A DNA stretch of 64,000 bases from Styela clava. Lineage: Eukaryota > Chordata > Ascidiacea > Stolidobranchia > Styelidae. Positions 59,966 through 64,000 of this stretch are shown one piece after another; position 1 is the stretch's first letter, and each line of letters begins with the position of its first letter. A program made the translations under genes and the position numbers. The DNA is taken from assembly GCF_964204865.1 (NCBI RefSeq), contig NC_135262.1, forward strand, positions 15,004,001 through 15,068,000, in the 5' to 3' direction. The notes under the pieces were generated by a model. The model saw nothing but the letters and a program-made list of their open reading frames with translations. It ran no database searches and had not been told where the DNA came from.

Positions 59966-60421
59966 TCACCCCGATTTCCCACGTTTAGCAGCACCAATTC
60001 GTGACAAAGTAGTCTTTTTCCAGTTTTCAAGCATTAGTTCATTTTGGTGATGTTGAATCATATTCGTAACAGCAGAGTCTTCTAGTTGAGACCGGTATAT
60101 TGAAGGAATTATTTGAAACAATCTTTCAGTTAGTATTTCTGTGAATTCTGTACTCCTTACTCTGGAAACGCGCAAGTGCTCTTTTAGTAGTTTGATTTCC
60201 ATATCCGGAGTTGCTCCTCTAATCTCAAACCACCATTTCCATTTCATATGTGGACTGCCAAATTGATCTTTTATAACGCTTTCGCAAACATAGCAGCCTG
60301 GATAGAGAAGCAGCTTCATTTTTGGTGTTTTGATTCGAAAACTTTTCTGTTTTTCTGCAAACGTCTCTATATTAAATTTAGATTTTTCTATCACGACTTC
60401 AGACTTATTCGATGCACTCAT
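59966..60421 (-). CDS. -1 frame extension of the galactosyltransferase (about 150 codons)
   Basis: An open frame begins before the stop of the upstream frame and runs to TGA at 59968-59966. Its only early ATG (60421-60419) overlaps the upstream TGA. The text is dense and protein-like (KMKLLLYPGCYVCESVIKDQ, then MKWKWWFEIRGATPDMEIKL), with no domain I can name. It continues directly from the upstream frame if one base is gained, or if ribosomes slip by -1 at the heptamer 60430-60424. I read it as the missing C-terminus of the same protein rather than a separate gene. Confidence 0.6.
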   Translation of the reverse strand: MSASNKSEVVIEKSKFNIETFAEKQKSFRIKTPKMKLLLYPGCYVCESVIKDQFGSPHMKWKWWFEIRGATPDMEIKLLKEHLRVSRVRSTEFTEILTERLFQIIPSIYRSQLEDSAVTNMIQHHQNELMLENWKKTTLSRIGAAKRGKSG

Positions 60422-62124
60422 GCTAAAAAATTCCACTGAACGTGAAACATCAAAGAATCATATATTCCGAGTGACGTGTTGAAAACTTCCTCCCTCTCTT
60501 TCAGGATTGCATTGTGTGCTGTATACACAGAAACCGAGTAAGTTAATTTGACGTCTTCAAAGTTATACACAAAAAGTTCAACTTCAGCTTGGTGTTCGAT
60601 CGATTTCAATGGAAATTCATCCTGTAATATCACAGGTGCTTCAAATATTTGTAAATACCGGATATCCCTTGAACAAATTTTAACGTAAACCGAAATGTCT
60701 TCATGTCTCTCAATAAATATTTTTTGGAGATGACGGCCCAATTTATATTTTAGAATATTTTCATGAAGATAAGAGGAAGAGCGTAGAAAATACACACCAG
60801 AAGACGTTTCCACAATAGCTCCGCAGTACCGTTGTAAATTTGTGCATTTTGACTTGGCTTCTTCCAGATTGCGGTATGGGATGTCGTATGTACCACCAAC
60901 TTTTTGACCTAATGTCAAGTTGACAGTTTTCCCTTCAAAATGTTTGTACGTGCATTCATGGTTAGGATATTGGTCTCCGGCATCTATACCATATCCCTGG
61001 ATGCGCGAATTCTCTTTTTCATTGTCTAGTCTATCATTCGTTATAAATGGGTTTTCTACTATCACTTCATTAGAATTTCCAACGAATCTAACGGATGCCT
61101 TATTGACCACAAATATTCTAATGTCAACATTTATCTTTGTGTAAAGTTTGTGTCTAAAAATATTCTTCACGACGTATTTCATGTTATTCATACCACTAGG
61201 ATCAGATTTTGGGAATATTATTTTTTTCCTATCAAATAGTTTTGTATCTCGTGCTTGAAAATGGCTTCCAATACCACTTTTTGGGTCAAATTGCCAAGGA
61301 TGTTCATGTGGTATCATTTTATAACGACCGAATCGTGGATCTTCAGCTTCTGATATTAACCCTTTTAATTTGAACCTAATTTCTATATCACTGTCTTCGC
61401 CACCCCAACCATAAAATCTGTTACTATGGCCATTTACTAGCCTGTATTGATTGAATCTGATTGATCCCACGCCACCAAATCCCGTGCCGTACTTCACATT
61501 ATAGTTGAATTTATCAATGGCGGGGCACAAGTGACGTGGTGCGTCGCCGCAGATGTACAGGTTTCGATCATCTTCGAGTAGCATATCAACATCATGGAAT
61601 ACAAGGCAGTCAAAATCGTATCTAGCCTCATGTAGAATTTCCAAAACTCCCGCGTTCATTATACGTCCTTTGTTAAATGCTCCGTCGTCGTATTGTTCGG
61701 ATACAAACACACAATATTTCAAAGATTGTCTTTGCAAAATTGGATGCAAGTGATGCAGAAGCGTTATGAGATCCTGATGTCGATTTTTGTACGGAACTAT
61801 TATAGCCACCGTCTGATTGGAATAGCAATCTTTCGGTTCGTAACACCCATTTATGACGCGATCACCCGCCTCTTTAATGGCTGCATCCTCCGTTGGTACA
61901 AAAGATGAATTAACTTTGAGTTTCCCTATCAATCTTTTCGAATATTCTGGACAAATGTCCTTACTAGTGCTATGTTGATCCGAGTACTTCGCATATTGAT
62001 GAAAGTTTATAGGTTTAACGTGCTGTTTAATGCTGTGCTTCATAAACAATAACAGCACAATTGCGATTGAGCAGACAATGTAAATGCTTGAGCATCTAAA
62101 CAACAGTTTCTGGTTATATATCAT
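60418..62124 (-). CDS. Beta-1,4-galactosyltransferase-like enzyme (GT7 family), single exon
   Basis: The ATG at 62124 gives a short tail, a signal anchor (IYIVCSIAIVLLLFM) and a lumenal stem, the Golgi type II layout of this family. The family transfers galactose or a related sugar from a UDP-sugar to glycans. The catalytic domain (about residues 100-300) shows VPYKNRHQDL, then LHPILQRQSLKY, then AFNKGRIMNAG. It then has the metal-binding FHDVDMLLEDDRN, the acceptor motif GWGGEDSD and GRYKMIPHEH with the conserved Met and His. About 270 residues follow the catalytic domain, roughly doubling the usual length. They include a cysteine-containing module (AKSKCTNLQRYCGAIVE) that resembles small lectin or PAN-type modules. 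The frame stops at TGA 60420-60418, two codons after a slippery site, while a second frame carries on. No intron is seen. Confidence 0.85.
   Translation of the reverse strand: MIYNQKLLFRCSSIYIVCSIAIVLLLFMKHSIKQHVKPINFHQYAKYSDQHSTSKDICPEYSKRLIGKLKVNSSFVPTEDAAIKEAGDRVINGCYEPKDCYSNQTVAIIVPYKNRHQDLITLLHHLHPILQRQSLKYCVFVSEQYDDGAFNKGRIMNAGVLEILHEARYDFDCLVFHDVDMLLEDDRNLYICGDAPRHLCPAIDKFNYNVKYGTGFGGVGSIRFNQYRLVNGHSNRFYGWGGEDSDIEIRFKLKGLISEAEDPRFGRYKMIPHEHPWQFDPKSGIGSHFQARDTKLFDRKKIIFPKSDPSGMNNMKYVVKNIFRHKLYTKINVDIRIFVVNKASVRFVGNSNEVIVENPFITNDRLDNEKENSRIQGYGIDAGDQYPNHECTYKHFEGKTVNLTLGQKVGGTYDIPYRNLEEAKSKCTNLQRYCGAIVETSSGVYFLRSSSYLHENILKYKLGRHLQKIFIERHEDISVYVKICSRDIRYLQIFEAPVILQDEFPLKSIEHQAEVELFVYNFEDVKLTYSVSVYTAHNAILKEREEVFNTSLGIYDSLMFHVQWNFLA
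60424..60430 (-). promoter_or_regulatory. Candidate -1 ribosomal frameshift site U UUU UUA
   Basis: On the minus strand the zero-frame codons are AAT TTT TTA GCA TGA. The heptamer T TTT TTA is in the exact X XXY YYZ phase. Slipping back one base gives TTT TTT AGC ATG and leads into the 3' frame. No strong downstream stem-loop is apparent by eye. The same six-T run is also a classic place for a homopolymer sequencing error. Confidence 0.4.
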
Positions 62125-62429
62125 GGCAGATAACAATGAAGATCTGAAAAATTATCAGGAAATTAAAATCACTCAAAATAATTCGGTTTTCAAAATTTTA
62201 TAATCCTAAAAATAGGCAATCAGAGTCGAAATTTTCAACTGACCTAAAGGCATAGAAATGCAAAATGTTTCCGTAGACAAACTTTCTTCACCTTCGAATC
62301 GAGGGTTGGAAAAGATTTTTTCTAACAGGCACTATATGTTCTCAATTTTGAGCGTTAAAAAATGCGTTTCAATAGACGGATCATAGCATGATTTCTGATA
62401 AGGATCTCTAGAAAAAAAATTGCATAAAT
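62125..62429 (-). promoter_or_regulatory. Upstream region of the galactosyltransferase
   Basis: About 300 bases between the start codon and the right direct repeat. AT-rich; no TATA box or initiator that I can assign with confidence. Confidence 0.3.
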
Positions 62430-64000
62430 ATTCTTTTCATTGACATTCCGAAAAAGTGATATAAATCAACAAAAAAAAATCTTGTTGAAATATAAACTAA
62501 AGGAAACAAAAATTAAACATTTACACAAGATTAAAAATCGGGTTTTGTGTAGTTTGGGGAATATTTTAATAATGTGAACGGATTCAAAAATGATTAAATT
62601 GTGTAGTTTTCTGCGGTATCTATGATGGCAGCGTGCTGTTCCAGTCTTACTAGAACTATCATATATTCTTTTAATTCAAATTCAGGCGTATATTTTAACC
62701 GTGGAAAAAAACAATGTGCTATATAATGAAATAAATATATAAAGTACATTTATTAAGTTTACGAAAAGTAACATTTGCTCATATCAGTCGACGAGGGGTC
62801 GCGAAAGGTTTGGCGAGTCATCTACTCAGCAACACCTTGTTGCTGAATTACAGCAGCAAATATAGCAAATGAACAACGCAACATGGAAGCGTCAATTGAT
62901 AATACATATTTATAAAAACAACAACAACAGATTCCAAACAAACTACGGTAATGAGGTTAATCACAATGATTTATGGAATAATAGACGACGCACTGGTTTA
63001 TGTTAAGGATATTCCTCAATGAATACGGATGCGGTAAAAGTAATATGACCCATTTGACTAAGCATAATGTGTGAGCCAAAATGGCGCAACCCGCAACGAG
63101 CTTGTGACGGCGACAATTGATATTGGATCAATATTTTTCTGATGCTAGAAGTAAAAAAGACTACTGGCTCAATAAAAATGGTATAAGAGTGTGAAATCTG
63201 CAAAACACAAGGCAAATGCAGAGAAAAATGACAAGACAAAGCAATATACCACATGCAAGAACAAATCAAGATCCAACTTTCAAGTTAAAGCAACCATGGA
63301 AAACGTGAATTTGTATGGAAAGTATGTACTACAAGATTATATACTTGGTGCAAATGTGTTCCCTAACTAATTTCAACGATAAGCTTTGAGATATTAGATT
63401 TTAAATGCATGTTTATAGAAATATTCCTGGTGTGTATATGCTATAAACGTATCAGGGGGCATATTCTATAATCTGGCATAAAAAATTTTAATCGAGTTTT
63501 AGATATTTTTTGCACCAAAAATATGATGCAATTTTTTTAAGACTTCAATCTTTTTTTCCAAACTGTCCATCTTTAAAGAAAAGTATCACTTATATCACAA
63601 GTACACAACTGTATCCAGTGCAACACTCGTTGCACAATAGTAGATCAGTCGCGGCAAAAAGCCGCTTATATCATTGCCGTGAACTCCAATGTTATAATTT
63701 TCATACAATTTTAGTGACTTATTTCACAACTTGTTTTCCATTCTCTATATTTGCAGAAGATGCTCATTTTTGACAAATTCTGAAAAAGATTTCCAAAACG
63801 ATTTGAATAGTACAACGGGATTTCGTTAGATCGTTATCTCGCGACATCATTAAATGATTTTTTTACATTTGCACATAATTATAGTTATATAAAAAAAATT
63901 CAACTAGAACTCAATCTTCACTACTAGGAAATGGCAAGTGTTTGTGAGGATGTCATATTATTTGCGGTCGTTTCCTGATGGATGCAGTCGTTGTCCAACC
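62430..64000. repeat. Direct repeat flanking the galactosyltransferase gene, right copy
   Basis: Second copy of 58380-59925. It reaches the window edge at gatgcagtcgttgtccaacc, which in the left copy (59895-59914) lies about 50 bases from the 3' end of the gene. A paralogue in the same orientation is expected to end just beyond the window. Confidence 0.85.

Noticed and set aside
1-64000. tRNA, rRNA, CRISPR or bacterial operon features
   Set aside because: I found no cloverleaf, rRNA block or spaced-repeat array. Introns and transposon classes show animal nuclear DNA.

Overview
The window is animal nuclear DNA. It is AT-rich, its genes are split by short GT-AG introns, and it carries Ty3/gypsy, BEL/Pao, hAT, Tc1/mariner and many non-autonomous transposon relics. 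Collectin-like proteins, type II membrane C-type lectins and a beta-1,4-galactosyltransferase with conserved family motifs suggest a marine invertebrate, most likely a deuterostome such as a tunicate. The species is inference; no organism-specific marker was seen.

Positions 1-46370 are an array of segmental duplications. Unit 1 is partial (1 to about 7440), unit 2 runs from about 16380 to 32067, and unit 3 from about 32068 to 46370. A full unit carries, on the + strand, a collagen/neck/C-type-lectin gene of four exons followed by a type II transmembrane C-type-lectin gene of four exons. Unit 3's membrane lectin (38849-43283) is the only copy of either type without a visible lesion. Unit 1's membrane lectin has a nonsense codon. 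Unit 2's lost its anchor exons and has a frameshift. The collagen-lectins of units 2 and 3 both carry coding lesions. The 7440-16380 spacer holds a dead hAT transposase, a Ty3 element broken by two insertions, an orphan lectin promoter and a minus-strand lectin pseudogene.

From 46370 to 58000 the DNA is gene-poor. It contains one more collagen-lectin on the minus strand (49563-51028), lectin relics, an orphan promoter near 57000 and several hAT-type elements with visible target-site duplications.

From 58380 to the end there is a minus-strand galactosyltransferase gene (59966-62124) flanked by two direct copies of a repeat of about 1.5 kb. The right copy stops at the window edge at the point where the left copy runs into the gene's 3' end, so a tandem paralogue probably starts just outside. 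The gene has two overlapping reading frames joined exactly at a canonical -1 frameshift heptamer, U UUU UUA.

Biologically this reads as a fast-evolving lectin cluster: secreted collectin-like molecules that keep the motif mammalian collectins use to bind serine proteases, plus membrane-anchored relatives. It is expanding by segmental duplication and decaying by indels, nonsense changes and transposon insertion. Exon coordinates were derived by matching splice sites and phases between copies. No transcript data were available.
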